From: Betaproteobacteria bacterium
GTDB taxonomy: Bacteria > Pseudomonadota > Gammaproteobacteria > Burkholderiales > Burkholderiaceae_D
Reading direction: 5' to 3'
Assembly: GCA_013287275.1 (NCBI GenBank)
Contig: JABDED010000001.1
Location: 62,001 to 126,000 of the forward strand
DNA length: 64,000 nt
Both the position numbers and the translations under genes were made by a program. Under the pieces are notes generated by a model. That model did not search any database. It had not been told where the DNA came from and was given only the letters and a program-made list of their open reading frames with translations. This document shows positions 20,068-29,818 of this stretch, piece after piece (the stretch's first letter is position 1; every line of letters starts with the position of its first letter).

Positions 20068-21462
20068 ATGACATCACAATTCTCTAAAAAAAGCGAGGCA
20101 TGGTCTGCCCGCTTCTCCGAACCTGTCTCCGATCTGGTCAAACGCTATACCGCTTCGGTGTTCTTTGACAATCGCATGGCTGCCTTTGATATCCAGGGAT
20201 CTCTGGCGCATGCGGAGATGCTGGCAGCACAAAATATCATCAATGCGCAAGACTATGCCGATATCCAGCGCGGCATGGCGCAGATCAAGTCTGAAATCGA
20301 TTCCGGCAAATTCGAGTGGCTGCTGGACCTGGAAGACGTGCACCTGAATATAGAAAAACGCCTGACCGAGCTGGTCGGCGATGCCGGCAAGCGCCTGCAC
20401 ACCGGCCGCTCCCGCAATGACCAGGTGGCGACAGATATCCGCCTGTATGTGCGCTCGTCCATCGACATCATCGTCAGCTTGCTGGGCGATCTGCGCCTGG
20501 CCCTGCTGAACCTGGCCGAGCAGCACGCGGAGACCATATTACCCGGCTTTACCCATATGCAGGTTGCGCAGCCGATTACCTTCGGCCACCATATGCTGGC
20601 CTACGTGGAAATGTTCAGCCGCGATGCCGAGCGCATGCTGGATTGCCGCAAGCGCGTGAATCGCCTGCCTTTGGGCGCAGCAGCCCTGGCCGGCACGACC
20701 TTTCCTATCGATCGCGAACGGGTCGCCAAAACCTTGGGCTTTGAAGATGTCTGCCACAATTCGCTGGATGCAGTGTCCGACCGCGATTTCGCCATCGAAT
20801 TCTGCGCCGCCGCTGCGCTGATCATGACGCACGTATCCCGCATGTCGGAAGAACTGGTGATCTGGATGAGCCCGCGGGTCGGCTTTATCGATATTGCCGA
20901 CCGTTTCTGTACCGGCTCATCCATCATGCCGCAAAAGAAGAACCCGGATGTGCCTGAACTAGCGCGCGGCAAGACCGGCCGCGTCAATGGGCACCTGATC
21001 GCATTGCTGACCCTGATGAAGGGCCAGCCGCTGGCCTACAACAAGGACAACCAGGAAGACAAGGAACCGCTGTTCGATACCGTCGATACCGTGGTCGATA
21101 CGCTGCGCATCTTTGCCGACATGGCGACAGGCATTACCGTCAAGGCGGATGCGATGCGCGCCGCCGCGTTGCAGGGTTACGCGACGGCTACCGACCTGGC
21201 CGATTACCTGGTCAAGAAAGGACTACCTTTCCGCGATGCGCACGAGGCAGTGGCGCTGGCTGTGCGTACCTGCGTCGACAAGGGCTGCGACCTGAGCGAT
21301 ATGAGTCTGGCGGAGTTGCAGCAATTCTCCAAACTGGTAGGTGAAGATGTGTTCGCGGTATTGACACTGGAAGGCTCGGTAGCGGCTCGCGACCATATCG
21401 GCGGCACCGCGCCGAACCAGGTAAAAGCTGCGATTGCCCGCGCGCGCAGCAAGCTGGGCTGA
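20068..21462 (+). CDS. argH: Argininosuccinate lyase
   Basis: ArgH splits argininosuccinate into arginine and fumarate, the last step of arginine synthesis. ATG 20068 ([16 protein letters not shown]) gives 464 residues, the standard length; the track start at 20014 adds 18 residues. The fumarase/lyase superfamily signature [12 protein letters not shown] with the catalytic Ser is present, as are [13 protein letters not shown] and the HTHMQVAQP-like [12 protein letters not shown]. It is divergent from the sensor kinase and ends at a strong terminator. Confidence 0.97.
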   Translation: MTSQFSKKSEAWSARFSEPVSDLVKRYTASVFFDNRMAAFDIQGSLAHAEMLAAQNIINAQDYADIQRGMAQIKSEIDSGKFEWLLDLEDVHLNIEKRLTELVGDAGKRLHTGRSRNDQVATDIRLYVRSSIDIIVSLLGDLRLALLNLAEQHAETILPGFTHMQVAQPITFGHHMLAYVEMFSRDAERMLDCRKRVNRLPLGAAALAGTTFPIDRERVAKTLGFEDVCHNSLDAVSDRDFAIEFCAAAALIMTHVSRMSEELVIWMSPRVGFIDIADRFCTGSSIMPQKKNPDVPELARGKTGRVNGHLIALLTLMKGQPLAYNKDNQEDKEPLFDTVDTVVDTLRIFADMATGITVKADAMRAAALQGYATATDLADYLVKKGLPFRDAHEAVALAVRTCVDKGCDLSDMSLAELQQFSKLVGEDVFAVLTLEGSVAARDHIGGTAPNQVKAAIARARSKLG

Positions 21463-21491
21463 TCTTGCTGCCACCTGTCAGCTTAATTATC

Positions 21492-21518
21492 AAGGGCAAG
21501 CCGGGCTTGCCCTTTTTT
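21492..21518 (+). terminator. Intrinsic terminator after argH
   Basis: A perfect 10-bp stem AAGGGCAAGC/GCTTGCCCTT with a CGG loop runs straight into a T-run, 30 bases after the argH stop. Confidence 0.95.
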
Positions 21519-21669
21519 ATATTGAGCCGGCTCGGTAGTTTTACTTAAGTAGTCTATGTTGCGTCGCCGCATGATGTTTTATTGCCGCATTTCCTGACCA
21601 AACATACAATTTCCGGCGATAATAAATGCAGCAACTTATTCATATAAAACCTATAAACAGGAGAGACGA

Positions 21670-22818
21670 ATGTCATATCAGATGAAAGCGCTGGCCGCGA
21701 GTGCATTGCTGGCGTGGTCCGCAGCCGGCGTTGCTGCAGATATCAAGATCGGTGTCGCCGAAGCGCTGACCGGCCCGGCCGCCAAGTATGGCGTTGCGAT
21801 CAAGAACGGCTTTACACTGGCCGCCGATGAATTGAATGCCAAGGGCGGCGTCAACGGCAGCAAGATCGTACTGGTCGTAGAAGATGAGCAAGGCAAGAAA
21901 GAAGAAGCCATCAACGTCTTCAAGAAATTGATTTTCCAGGACAAGGTGCTGATGGTGTTCGGCCCTACCCTGTCCAATTCCGCCTTTGCTGCCGATCCTA
22001 TCGCCAATGCGTCCAAAACAGTGGTGTTCGGCACCAGCAATACAGCGGACGGCATTACCAATATGGGGCCTTTCACTTTCCGCAATTCCGTGATGGAAGC
22101 GGACGTGTTGCCGGTGACTACCCGTGCAGCCGTCAAACAGTTCGGCATCAAGAAGGTTGCCGTGTTGTACGGTAACGATGACGCTTTCACGAAGAGCGGC
22201 TACGACGTGTTCAAGGCGGCGCTGGAAGCGCAAAAAATTGCCGTGACCGACACCGAAACCTATGCCAAAGGCGACGTCGACTTCAAGGCACAGCTGACCA
22301 AGATCAAGGCTTCCAATCCGGATGCCATCATCTGCTCCTGCCTGGCGGAAGAAGCTGCCAATATCATCTTGCAGACCCGCTCGCTCGGCATGAAACAGCC
22401 TTTCGTCGGCGGCAACGGCTTCAACTCTCCCAAACTGTTTGAAATCGCCAAGGACGGCGCCGACAATACGCTGATGGGCAGCCCCTGGTCTTCGGAAAAC
22501 CCGTCGTCCGCAAACAAGAAATTCATGGCTGACTACAAAGCAAAATTCGGCGGCGATCCGGACCAGTTCGCAGCGCAGGCTTTCGATGCAATGCAAATCG
22601 TTGCCGAAGCGCTGGGCAAAGTGAAATTGAGCGGCAACCTGGAAAAAGACAGGCTGGCCTTGCGCGATGCACTGCCGGCAGTCAAGTTTGACGGAGCAAC
22701 CGGCAAATTTGCATTCCGTCGCGCCGCGCCGCAAGGAGGCAAGGAAGGCGGTTACGATGCCCAGCAAGACGCTATCGTGAACATCGCCAAAGGCGGCAAG
22801 TTCATCCTGTTGAAGTAA
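21670..22818 (+). CDS. Branched-chain amino-acid ABC transporter, periplasmic binding protein
   Basis: The 382-residue precursor has a signal peptide (MSYQMKALAASALLAWSAAG, cleavage near VAA) and a type I binding fold starting IKIGVAEALTGPAAKYG. A strong AGGAGAG precedes the ATG. It is the first gene of a complete Liv-type operon, followed by livH, livM, livG and livF, and supplies the periplasmic receptor. The specificity could be Leu/Ile/Val or other amino acids, as this family is broad. A hairpin after the stop probably lets this gene be expressed above the membrane genes. Confidence 0.9.
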   Translation: MSYQMKALAASALLAWSAAGVAADIKIGVAEALTGPAAKYGVAIKNGFTLAADELNAKGGVNGSKIVLVVEDEQGKKEEAINVFKKLIFQDKVLMVFGPTLSNSAFAADPIANASKTVVFGTSNTADGITNMGPFTFRNSVMEADVLPVTTRAAVKQFGIKKVAVLYGNDDAFTKSGYDVFKAALEAQKIAVTDTETYAKGDVDFKAQLTKIKASNPDAIICSCLAEEAANIILQTRSLGMKQPFVGGNGFNSPKLFEIAKDGADNTLMGSPWSSENPSSANKKFMADYKAKFGGDPDQFAAQAFDAMQIVAEALGKVKLSGNLEKDRLALRDALPAVKFDGATGKFAFRRAAPQGGKEGGYDAQQDAIVNIAKGGKFILLK

Positions 22819-22825
22819 AATCAAG

Positions 22826-22854
22826 GATCACAACCTGCGTGGCGGGTTGTGATC
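22826..22854 (+). other. Intercistronic hairpin between binding protein and livH
   Basis: A perfect 10-bp inverted repeat (GATCACAACC/GGTTGTGATC) with a 9-base loop sits 8 bases after the binding-protein stop and lacks a T-run. By analogy with other binding-protein operons it may protect the upstream mRNA from 3-prime exonucleases or partly terminate; this is inference. Confidence 0.65.
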
Positions 22855-22987
22855 GTCTTCACGTCCTGGGAAAGAGCTTGGGAGGTGAGCCTATCCCTCC
22901 CTTATATTGGAACTCCGGACGGAAACAGCGCACCTTCCCCGCCTATCATCCGGGCAGAGTCTTCGGATAATCTCATCAGCAGGTGCC

Positions 22988-23869
22988 ATGTTAGAACAAC
23001 AACTGATCAATGCCCTTTCGCTAGGCAGCGTATATGCCTTGTTTGCGCTCGGTTTTACGCTGGTGTTTGGCGTGCTGGGTGTCATCAACCTGTCGCACGG
23101 GGCCATCTTCATGCTGGGCAGCTATGTCGCCTTGCTGCTGGTGAACAAGTTTGCGATGTCTTTGTGGATGGCGATGCTGCTGGCGATGCTGGTCACCGGG
23201 CTGATAGGGCTGGTAGTCGATTTCCTGGTGCTGCGACCGCTGCGCAAGCGTAACGCCCCCCACCTTATTCCTATGATCGCGACCATAGGCGTCGCCATCA
23301 TGCTGACCAATATTGCGCAAGGTGTGTTCGGCGCGGAAAACAAGCGCTTCCCTTTCGGCACCATTCCGGAAGACAGTTTTACGGTAGGCAATCTGCACCT
23401 GACGGTAGTGCAACTGGCAATCGTGCTGATTTCCTTTGTCCTGATGATCATCCTGCTGGCGGTGATGCGCCGTACCCAATTGGGCCGCGCGCTGCGCGCC
23501 ATTGCCGAATCCCCGAAGGCTGCCTACCTGCTGGGTATTAATGTGGAAGGCCTGTTTTTCCTGACATCTTTTGCCGCGGCAGCACTGGGTGGCGCTGCCG
23601 GGGTGCTGGTGGGCCTGTCTTTCAACGCCATCTCGCCATTTATGGGACAACCGATGCTGCACAAGGGCATCGCGGTGATCATCCTGGGCGGCATGGGGGA
23701 TATCCGCGGCGCGATGATAGGCGGCTTGTTCCTGGGCTTTGCCGAGGTGCTGAGCGTGGCCTACCTGTCCAGCGATTTCCGCGACGCGGTGGCGTTCGGT
23801 TTGCTGTTTTTGATCTTGTTAGTCCGTCCTTCCGGCATGTTTGGCAAGGTTTTGGAAAGAAAGGCTTAA
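22988..23869 (+). CDS. livH: Branched-chain amino-acid ABC transporter permease LivH
   Basis: ATG 22988 (MLEQQLINALSLGSVYALFALG) with AGCAGGTG upstream gives 293 residues, the usual LivH size; the track start at 22907 is too long. It is a polytopic inner-membrane protein of about eight helices. The motif NLSHGAIFMLGSYVA near the start and GGMGDIRGAMIGGL near the end are LivH signatures. It forms the transmembrane channel with LivM. The gene ends 4 bases before livM. Confidence 0.94.
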   Translation: MLEQQLINALSLGSVYALFALGFTLVFGVLGVINLSHGAIFMLGSYVALLLVNKFAMSLWMAMLLAMLVTGLIGLVVDFLVLRPLRKRNAPHLIPMIATIGVAIMLTNIAQGVFGAENKRFPFGTIPEDSFTVGNLHLTVVQLAIVLISFVLMIILLAVMRRTQLGRALRAIAESPKAAYLLGINVEGLFFLTSFAAAALGGAAGVLVGLSFNAISPFMGQPMLHKGIAVIILGGMGDIRGAMIGGLFLGFAEVLSVAYLSSDFRDAVAFGLLFLILLVRPSGMFGKVLERKA

Positions 23870-23873
23870 GATC

Positions 23874-24767
23874 ATGCTTGAATGGTGGGATGGTTTCTGG
23901 GCTATTTATAGCACCGTTATTTTCAGTATCGGCATCAATGCGATGCTGGCCCTGTCGATTTATTTGACGCTGTCTTGCGGCTTGCTGTCGCTGGCGAATG
24001 CCGCTTTCATGGGCATAGGGGCCTATGCGGCTTCCATGATCAGCATGCAGACGGCTCTGCCCTTCCCCGTTGCGTTGCTCGCTGCTGCGGTGCTGCCGGC
24101 GCTGGTGGCGCTGGTTATCGGCATCCCCACGCTGCGCCTGTCCGGCGTCTACCTGGCGATGGCGACCCTGGGTTTTGGCGAAGTAGTCAGGGTGGTGGTC
24201 CTCAATCTCGACATCACCGGCGGCCCCATGGGCTTGAACGGCATTCCGCTGAAGACCGAATGGTGGCATATTGTGTTGCTGCTGGGTGCCACGCTATACG
24301 CATTGGCCAGGCTACGCCGCTCCAAGATAGGCCGCGCGTTTGAAGCGATCAAGCAGGACGAGACGGCGGCGCGGCTGATGGGCGTCAATGTTTCTGCCTA
24401 CAAGCTGCTGGCTTTTGTGCTGGGCGCCGTCATTGCCGGCGTTGCCGGCGGTTTGAATGCGCACTACACCTTCACCATAGGCCCGGGTAATTATGCGTTT
24501 GAAAACGCAGTCGATATCCTCACCATGGCAGTCTTCGGCGGCACCAGCAACCTGATCGGCCCCGTCATAGGCAGCACCGTGCTGACCCTGTTGCCCGAGC
24601 TGATGCGCTACCTGAAGGATTTTCGCCTGGCGGCGAACGGCCTGATTTTGATCCTGGTAGTGCTGTACCTGCCTAAAGGAATCTGGGACCCCGTCCGCAT
24701 ACGTGCTTTCTGGCAGCGGCGCGCACTCAAGAAAAATATGGCAAGTAAAATTGGAAAGGCCGGCTAA
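23874..24767 (+). CDS. livM: Branched-chain amino-acid ABC transporter permease LivM
   Basis: ATG 23874 (MLEWWDGFWAIY), preceded by AAAGG, gives 297 residues. The protein is polytopic; the segments LSCGLLSLANAAFMGIGAYAAS and GVYLAMATLGFGEVVRVV are LivM hallmarks. It pairs with LivH in the membrane. Its stop overlaps the livG start (TAATG), showing tight coupling. The track start at 23841 lies inside livH. Confidence 0.94.
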   Translation: MLEWWDGFWAIYSTVIFSIGINAMLALSIYLTLSCGLLSLANAAFMGIGAYAASMISMQTALPFPVALLAAAVLPALVALVIGIPTLRLSGVYLAMATLGFGEVVRVVVLNLDITGGPMGLNGIPLKTEWWHIVLLLGATLYALARLRRSKIGRAFEAIKQDETAARLMGVNVSAYKLLAFVLGAVIAGVAGGLNAHYTFTIGPGNYAFENAVDILTMAVFGGTSNLIGPVIGSTVLTLLPELMRYLKDFRLAANGLILILVVLYLPKGIWDPVRIRAFWQRRALKKNMASKIGKAG

Positions 24768-25534
24768 TGCTGCAACTCACTGCCATCAGTAAAAATTTCG
24801 GCGGCCTGCATGTATTGCAGGACGTCAGCTTCAATGTCGCACAAGGCAGCATCTTCGGACTGATCGGCCCTAACGGCGCCGGCAAGACCACCATCATCAA
24901 CCTGATCACCGGCTTGTTGCGGCCTTCCAACGGCGATATCCGTTTTAACGGCCAGGACCTGACGTCGGTACAACCGCACCAGATTACCAAGCTGGGCATC
25001 GCGCGCACCTTCCAGAATATCCGCATCTTCAAGGAAATGAGCTTGCTGGAAAACGTGGTGGTCGGCATGCATGATCATTTGAACTACGGTGTTGCCGGCA
25101 TCTTGCTCAATCTTGGGTCTTTCAAGGCGGCTGAGGCCAGGGCCAGGGAAAGGGCCATGGAATTGCTGTCCTGGGTCAGGCTGGACCACAAGGCCCAGAT
25201 GCTGGCGGATAACCTGTCCTACGGCGAGCAAAGGAAGCTGGAATTTGCCCGCGCGCTAGCTACCGAGCCCAAATTATTATTGCTGGATGAGCCGGTCGCC
25301 GGCATGAACCCGGCGGAAAAAACCGAGCTGATGGCAGAGATCGTCAATATCAAGCAAAGGGGTTTCACCATCTTCATGATTGAGCATGACATGCGTTTTG
25401 TGATGGAATTGTGCGAAAAAATCGCGGTGCTGAATTTCGGCAAGATCATCGCCGAAGGCAGCCCGGCAGAAATCCGCAGCAATCCCGACGTCATTGAAGC
25501 CTACCTTGGCAAGGAGGACGAGGCATGGGCGTAA
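24767..25534 (+). CDS. livG: Branched-chain amino-acid ABC transporter ATPase LivG
   Basis: The 255-residue ATPase has Walker A GPNGAGKTT, the ABC signature as LSYGEQRKLEFARAL and Walker B LLLLDEPVAGM with the catalytic Glu, followed by the switch His in FMIEHDMRF. The C-terminal extension with EAYLG is typical of LivG. It energises LivHM together with LivF and overlaps both livM (1 base) and livF (10 bases). Confidence 0.95.
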   Translation: MLQLTAISKNFGGLHVLQDVSFNVAQGSIFGLIGPNGAGKTTIINLITGLLRPSNGDIRFNGQDLTSVQPHQITKLGIARTFQNIRIFKEMSLLENVVVGMHDHLNYGVAGILLNLGSFKAAEARARERAMELLSWVRLDHKAQMLADNLSYGEQRKLEFARALATEPKLLLLDEPVAGMNPAEKTELMAEIVNIKQRGFTIFMIEHDMRFVMELCEKIAVLNFGKIIAEGSPAEIRSNPDVIEAYLGKEDEAWA

Positions 25535-26238
25535 TCCTGCAGGTACAAGACCTCGCCGTTTCCTACGGCCATATCGAAGCGGTCAAGGGCATCAGCCTGG
25601 AATTGCATGAAGGTGAAATTACTGCCTTGGTCGGCGCCAATGGCGCTGGCAAAAGCACTTCCCTGTTGGCGATTTCCGGTTTGCTGAAACCTGGCAGCGG
25701 CAAGGTCATGTTTGACGGCCAGGACCTGACCCAGCTTGCGCCGCACCGTATAGTCCAGAGCGGTGTCGTGCAGGTGGCCGAGGGCCGCGCAATTTTGACC
25801 ACGCTGACGGTGCGTGAAAACCTGGATCTGGGCGCCTATGTCCGCAAGGACAAGCAGCAGGCGCAGAAGGACCTGGCATGGGTGTTTTCTTTGTTCCCGG
25901 TGCTGAAGTCGCGCGAAACCGGCCTGGCCGGCAATCTGTCCGGCGGCGAACAGCAAATGCTGGCGATCGCCCGCGCACTAATGGCCAAGCCGCGCGTGCT
26001 CTTGCTGGACGAACCATCGATGGGGCTAGCGCCGCTGATGGTGCAGGAAATTTTCCGCGTGCTGAAAGAAATCAACCAGACCGGCCTGACTATCCTGCTG
26101 GTAGAGCAAAACGTGCGCCAGGCTTTAAGGATAGCGCAACGCGGCTACGTGCTGGAGAACGGCAAGATCGTATTGTCCGACAGCGGGCAGAATTTACTGC
26201 ACAATCCGCGGGTCATAGAAGCCTATCTGGGCGCCTGA
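25525..26238 (+). CDS. livF: Branched-chain amino-acid ABC transporter ATPase LivF
   Basis: This 237-residue ATPase has Walker A GANGAGKST, signature LSGGEQQMLAIARAL and Walker B LLLLDEPSMGL. LivF differs from LivG by its shorter length and by GVVQVAEGRAI-type text after the Q-loop. It is the last gene of the liv operon and starts inside livG. Its stop directly abuts the convergent LysR gene (no spacer), and no terminator was seen at the junction, so the two transcripts probably overlap. Confidence 0.95.
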   Translation: MGVILQVQDLAVSYGHIEAVKGISLELHEGEITALVGANGAGKSTSLLAISGLLKPGSGKVMFDGQDLTQLAPHRIVQSGVVQVAEGRAILTTLTVRENLDLGAYVRKDKQQAQKDLAWVFSLFPVLKSRETGLAGNLSGGEQQMLAIARALMAKPRVLLLDEPSMGLAPLMVQEIFRVLKEINQTGLTILLVEQNVRQALRIAQRGYVLENGKIVLSDSGQNLLHNPRVIEAYLGA

Positions 26239-27135
26239 TTACTGACTGCCGGCCGCTGCAGTCGCCAACCGAACGAAAGCTTCCGTCAATACGGTATTTT
26301 CATCCGCCAGCTTTGCCAGCATCAGGCTGGTGCTGGATGCTTCGCCTGCCATTGGCCGATAAGCCACGCCGTTCAGATGTATCTTCCTGAAAGACTCCGG
26401 CAGGATGGAGATGCCGCAACCGGCTGCAACCAGGCCGATGATGGTAGATGCTTCCTGCGCCTCCTGGACGATTTGCGGTTCAAAACCGGCCTCCCTGCAC
26501 AGGCGCTGCACCTGCCGCGACAGGCCGGTGCCGGCGTGGTGCGGATACATCACAAATGACTCCCCTGCCAGCTCCTTGAATGGTATCGATGTGCGTTTGG
26601 CCAGCCTGTGCTTGGCCGGCATCACCAGCAGCAGCGGATCATTGCTGAGAATAGTCAGCGATATCGCCTTGCCCACGTCAACCTCGGTCGGGCGGATAAA
26701 CCCCAGGTCCAGCTGGCGTTCCTCGATGGCCGCCAGCTGCCGCATCGTCGGCATTTCACGCAGGCTCAGCGTCACTTGCGGAAACTGTCTCCTGAACAGG
26801 TTGATCACAACCGGAAAAATTTCGGTGAACGGCGTGGACGGCGTAAAGCCTATGCGTAACTCCCCTATCTCTCCCCGGCTTGCCCGGCGCGCCGTTTGAG
26901 GCGCCTGCTCCGACAAGGCCAGTATCTTACGCGCATCCTCCAGGAAAGATTTGCCCGCCGGCGTCAGCCTGACCCAGCGCTTGCTCCTCTCCAGCAATTG
27001 CACGCCGATTTCTTCTTCCAATGCCTGGATTTGCTGGCTCAGCGGCGGCTGGCCTATATGCAGGCGCTCCGCCGCGCGGGTGAAATGCAGCTCTTCAGCG
27101 ACGGTGACAAAATAGCGTAGATGGCGCAGTTCCAT
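26239..27135 (-). CDS. LysR-family transcriptional regulator
   Basis: The 298-residue protein starts MELRHLRYFVTVAEELHFTRAAERLHIGQPPLSQQI, the LysR winged helix-turn-helix. The C-terminal half is the type 2 periplasmic-binding-like effector domain (GELRIGFTPSTPF). The N-terminus is of the CatR/BenM-like subgroup. It is divergent from the MFS gene at 27274 and probably regulates it through the repeats between them. The effector is unknown. Confidence 0.94.
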   Translation of the reverse strand: MELRHLRYFVTVAEELHFTRAAERLHIGQPPLSQQIQALEEEIGVQLLERSKRWVRLTPAGKSFLEDARKILALSEQAPQTARRASRGEIGELRIGFTPSTPFTEIFPVVINLFRRQFPQVTLSLREMPTMRQLAAIEERQLDLGFIRPTEVDVGKAISLTILSNDPLLLVMPAKHRLAKRTSIPFKELAGESFVMYPHHAGTGLSRQVQRLCREAGFEPQIVQEAQEASTIIGLVAAGCGISILPESFRKIHLNGVAYRPMAGEASSTSLMLAKLADENTVLTEAFVRLATAAAGSQ

Positions 27136-27155
27136 AATTCTGTTATCTGTTTAAA

Positions 27156-27203
27156 GTATTAAAAGTCGCATAAATATATATTGGACCGTATTAAAGCATA
27201 AAT
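27156..27203. promoter_or_regulatory. Candidate LysR operator: two direct repeats
   Basis: GTATTAAA followed by CATAAAT occurs twice: at 27156-27175 with a 5-base gap and at 27188-27203 with a 1-base gap. The copies start 32 bases apart, about three helical turns. They lie in the AT-rich divergent spacer between the LysR and MFS genes, where a LysR tetramer would be expected to bind. Confidence 0.5.
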
Positions 27204-27273
27204 CTAGTATGGGAACAGCCGACAAGTCTAGTCGCGATTTGTTGTCGCCATATCCATATTTGAGAGTTTTAAC

Positions 27274-28512
27274 ATGAGCAGCCAGGTTCCCCTCCCCGTC
27301 AATGATGCTGCGACGTCGCAGATACAAATAGGCACTGTCGAATTCCAGCGCGTGAAACGGGCCCTGTTTTTCGGCGGATTTTCCACCTTCGCCCTGCTGT
27401 ATTGCGTGCAACCCCTGATGCCGCTGTTTTCGCATGAGTTCCATCTCAGTCCATCGCAAAGCAGCTGGTCGTTGTCGATCTCGACCGCGGCGCTGGCGAT
27501 TTGCCTGCTGTTTGCCAGCGCTGTATCGGACGCGCTGGGGCGCAAGCCCCTGATGTGCTTTGCATTGTTTGGCTCGGCTGTGATGACGGTCTTATGTGCG
27601 TTTGCGCAAAATTATGCGCAATTGCTGGTGTGCAGGGCCGTATTGGGTATCGTACTGGCGGGATTGCCGGCGGTGGCAATGGCCTATCTGAGCGAAGAGA
27701 TAGAGCCCAAATCCCTAGGCTATGCGATGGGCCTGTATATAGGCGGCAGCGCATTTGGCGGCATGACAGGCCGGGTGGTGACTTCCGTTCTCAGCGATCA
27801 CCTGAGCTGGCGCATTGCCTTGCTGATAGTCGGCGTGGCCGGGCTGGCCGCGGCAGTGGAGTTCTTGCGCAGCCTCCCTGCATCGAAAAACTTCAGCAAG
27901 CGCACCTTGAGTTTTGCCGCAATGCCGGTGGCGATACGCAAGCACTTCATGGATGACGGCTTGCCCTGGTTTTTCCTGATCGGTTTCTTGCTGATGGGCT
28001 GTTTTGTCAGCCTGTACAACTACATCAGTTATCGCCTGCTGGCGCCCGAATATGGCCTGAGCCAGAGCGCGGTGGGCGCGATTTCGGCCCTTTACCTGCT
28101 TGGCATCTTCAGCTCGGTCTGGGCCGGCAAGCTGGCCGATCAATTTGGCCGCCGTCGCGTGCTGTGGATATTGATTGCGCTAATGCTGTCCGGCCTGTTA
28201 TTGACGCTGGCCAAAGGACTGTTGCTGATTGTGGCCGGCATCGCCCTGTTCACCTTCGGTTTCTTTGGCGGACACTCGATCACCAGCAGCTGGGTCGGCC
28301 GCCGTGCCCGGCCGCCGCAGGCACTGGCTTCTGCACTGTACTTGTTTGCCTACTATCTGGGGTCCAGCCTGATAGGCTCCTGTTCCGGCCTGGTATGGAA
28401 GTTTGATGGCTGGAATGGCGTGGTGATGGTACTTGTCACGCTGCTAATAGCTGCCTTGGCGATATCGCTGCGTTTATCCCGGCTACAGTTATTACCGGCA
28501 CAAACGGCGTGA
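27274..28512 (+). CDS. MFS transporter (YnfM-like drug/metabolite exporter)
   Basis: The 412-residue protein has twelve predicted transmembrane helices. MFS motif A between helices 2 and 3 is visible as SDALGRKPLM, its repeat in the second half is GKLADQFGRRRVLW, and FALLYCVQPLMPLFSHEF near helix 1 is typical of the YnfM/arabinose-efflux-like subgroup. It is probably an exporter; the substrate is unknown. The gene is divergent from a LysR regulator, a common YnfM arrangement. Confidence 0.9.
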   Translation: MSSQVPLPVNDAATSQIQIGTVEFQRVKRALFFGGFSTFALLYCVQPLMPLFSHEFHLSPSQSSWSLSISTAALAICLLFASAVSDALGRKPLMCFALFGSAVMTVLCAFAQNYAQLLVCRAVLGIVLAGLPAVAMAYLSEEIEPKSLGYAMGLYIGGSAFGGMTGRVVTSVLSDHLSWRIALLIVGVAGLAAAVEFLRSLPASKNFSKRTLSFAAMPVAIRKHFMDDGLPWFFLIGFLLMGCFVSLYNYISYRLLAPEYGLSQSAVGAISALYLLGIFSSVWAGKLADQFGRRRVLWILIALMLSGLLLTLAKGLLLIVAGIALFTFGFFGGHSITSSWVGRRARPPQALASALYLFAYYLGSSLIGSCSGLVWKFDGWNGVVMVLVTLLIAALAISLRLSRLQLLPAQTA

Positions 28513-28579
28513 CGTAGGGCTCTTCGCATGCCGAAGTGGAGTCTGCCGGGCAAGCTTCAATTATCAATTGAACCGCTGC

Positions 28580-29605
28580 CTACTTGGCGACGTTTTCTTT
28601 AGCCAATTCTTTTTCAAGTTTATCGATCCTCTTTTGCATGGCATTGAGTTTGCCTTGCAAGAGGCCGACATTGAAAAATGTCACATTCTCGGCCGGGGCA
28701 TCCAGCGTATTTCCATAGCCTAGCCACGAAGAATCATAAACCTTGACGTCTTTAAATCCCAGGTCCTTCAGGATTGTCGCCGTTTCCGAAGCACGGATTC
28801 CACTCTGGCAATAGACTATGGTTTCTTTATCCGGGTCTAATCTGGAATACAGGGATTGGAGCTGCTCGCGCGATTTCAGGTTCATCCCGTCTTTATTGCT
28901 GGTTAATTTTTTCTCCAGCTTACCCGGTGTTTCCGGGTCAACCCAGTTTTCCATATAGTGTACCGGGATAGCACCGGGAATATGGCCGCCGCGGATTGCA
29001 CGGATATCTTCGCCGCGGTACTCCTTGGGCGTACGGGCATCGACAATTTGTACTTTTGGATCATGGAGTTTTTTCACAACCTCGGCGGTATCGACCAGAA
29101 GCGCGGGATTGGGCGTCAGTTTCAGTTCGGCTGGCGGGAGCAGAGTCACTACGTTGGTTATCGGTTGACCGGCAGATTTCCAGTCGTCGATGCCGCCATG
29201 GTAAATCCTGGCATTTGCGGCATTCAGGTATTGCAAGGTCACAAGGCCGAAGTACACGTACGGGCTCGCCTTGTCGCCGTACACGACGACTTCCTTGGCT
29301 GGATCTATTCCCGCCGCGCCTAATATCCTCTCAATTTTTTCTAGCGCGATATAGTCCTCCGTGTTTTCATCGCGTAACACTGCGCCGATGTCGCCGATGT
29401 TCACTGCACCCGGGATGTGTCCTAGCGTATAGTCGGCTGCACTGCGGGTATCCCAGAGAATTGCGTGGCGATGCGAAGCCGCAATGACCTGCCCCGTGTC
29501 GACGATGGTCGCGCTCTCCGATGCGTCTGACGCGGGCACAGTGAACAGAACGCATATGGTAGCGGCTAGCCTGACCAGGAATGATGCAGTATGGGTATTA
29601 GACAT
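28580..29605 (-). CDS. Periplasmic sulfurtransferase with two rhodanese domains
   Basis: The 341-residue precursor has a signal peptide (hydrophobic core LVRLAATICVLFTV, cleavage near SDA-SES). Two rhodanese modules follow. The C-terminal one has the active-site loop CQSGIRA with its Cys. The equivalent N-terminal loop reads VVYGDKASPYVYFG and has no Cys, the normal pattern in TST-like proteins where only the second domain is catalytic. A charged coiled coil (MQKRIDKLEKELAKE) closes the protein. It would transfer sulfane sulfur in the periplasm; its donor and acceptor are unknown. It is a single-gene unit with about 210 featureless bases upstream. Confidence 0.88.
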   Translation of the reverse strand: MSNTHTASFLVRLAATICVLFTVPASDASESATIVDTGQVIAASHRHAILWDTRSAADYTLGHIPGAVNIGDIGAVLRDENTEDYIALEKIERILGAAGIDPAKEVVVYGDKASPYVYFGLVTLQYLNAANARIYHGGIDDWKSAGQPITNVVTLLPPAELKLTPNPALLVDTAEVVKKLHDPKVQIVDARTPKEYRGEDIRAIRGGHIPGAIPVHYMENWVDPETPGKLEKKLTSNKDGMNLKSREQLQSLYSRLDPDKETIVYCQSGIRASETATILKDLGFKDVKVYDSSWLGYGNTLDAPAENVTFFNVGLLQGKLNAMQKRIDKLEKELAKENVAK

Positions 29606-29818
29606 TATGGAACCTCATCAAGAGAGCAGGCCCGACCCTGGCAACGCAGTCGTCATAGATTACTGACGTGCGGCTGGAGCCCGGCCCACTATTCCATTAT
29701 TGCTCATAATTGAGGTTTGTCTAGCGAAGTTCGGTATAACGGCAAATGCATGCAGAGGGAAACTAGTTGCGTCAGGACACGATATTCTAACGAGGCGTCT
29801 GCCGCTTATTCCATGACA

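Noticed and set aside
21673-22824. 383-residue minus-strand ORF antisense to the liv binding protein
   Set aside because: Shadow ORF; the plus strand has a signal peptide, ribosome site and family motifs.
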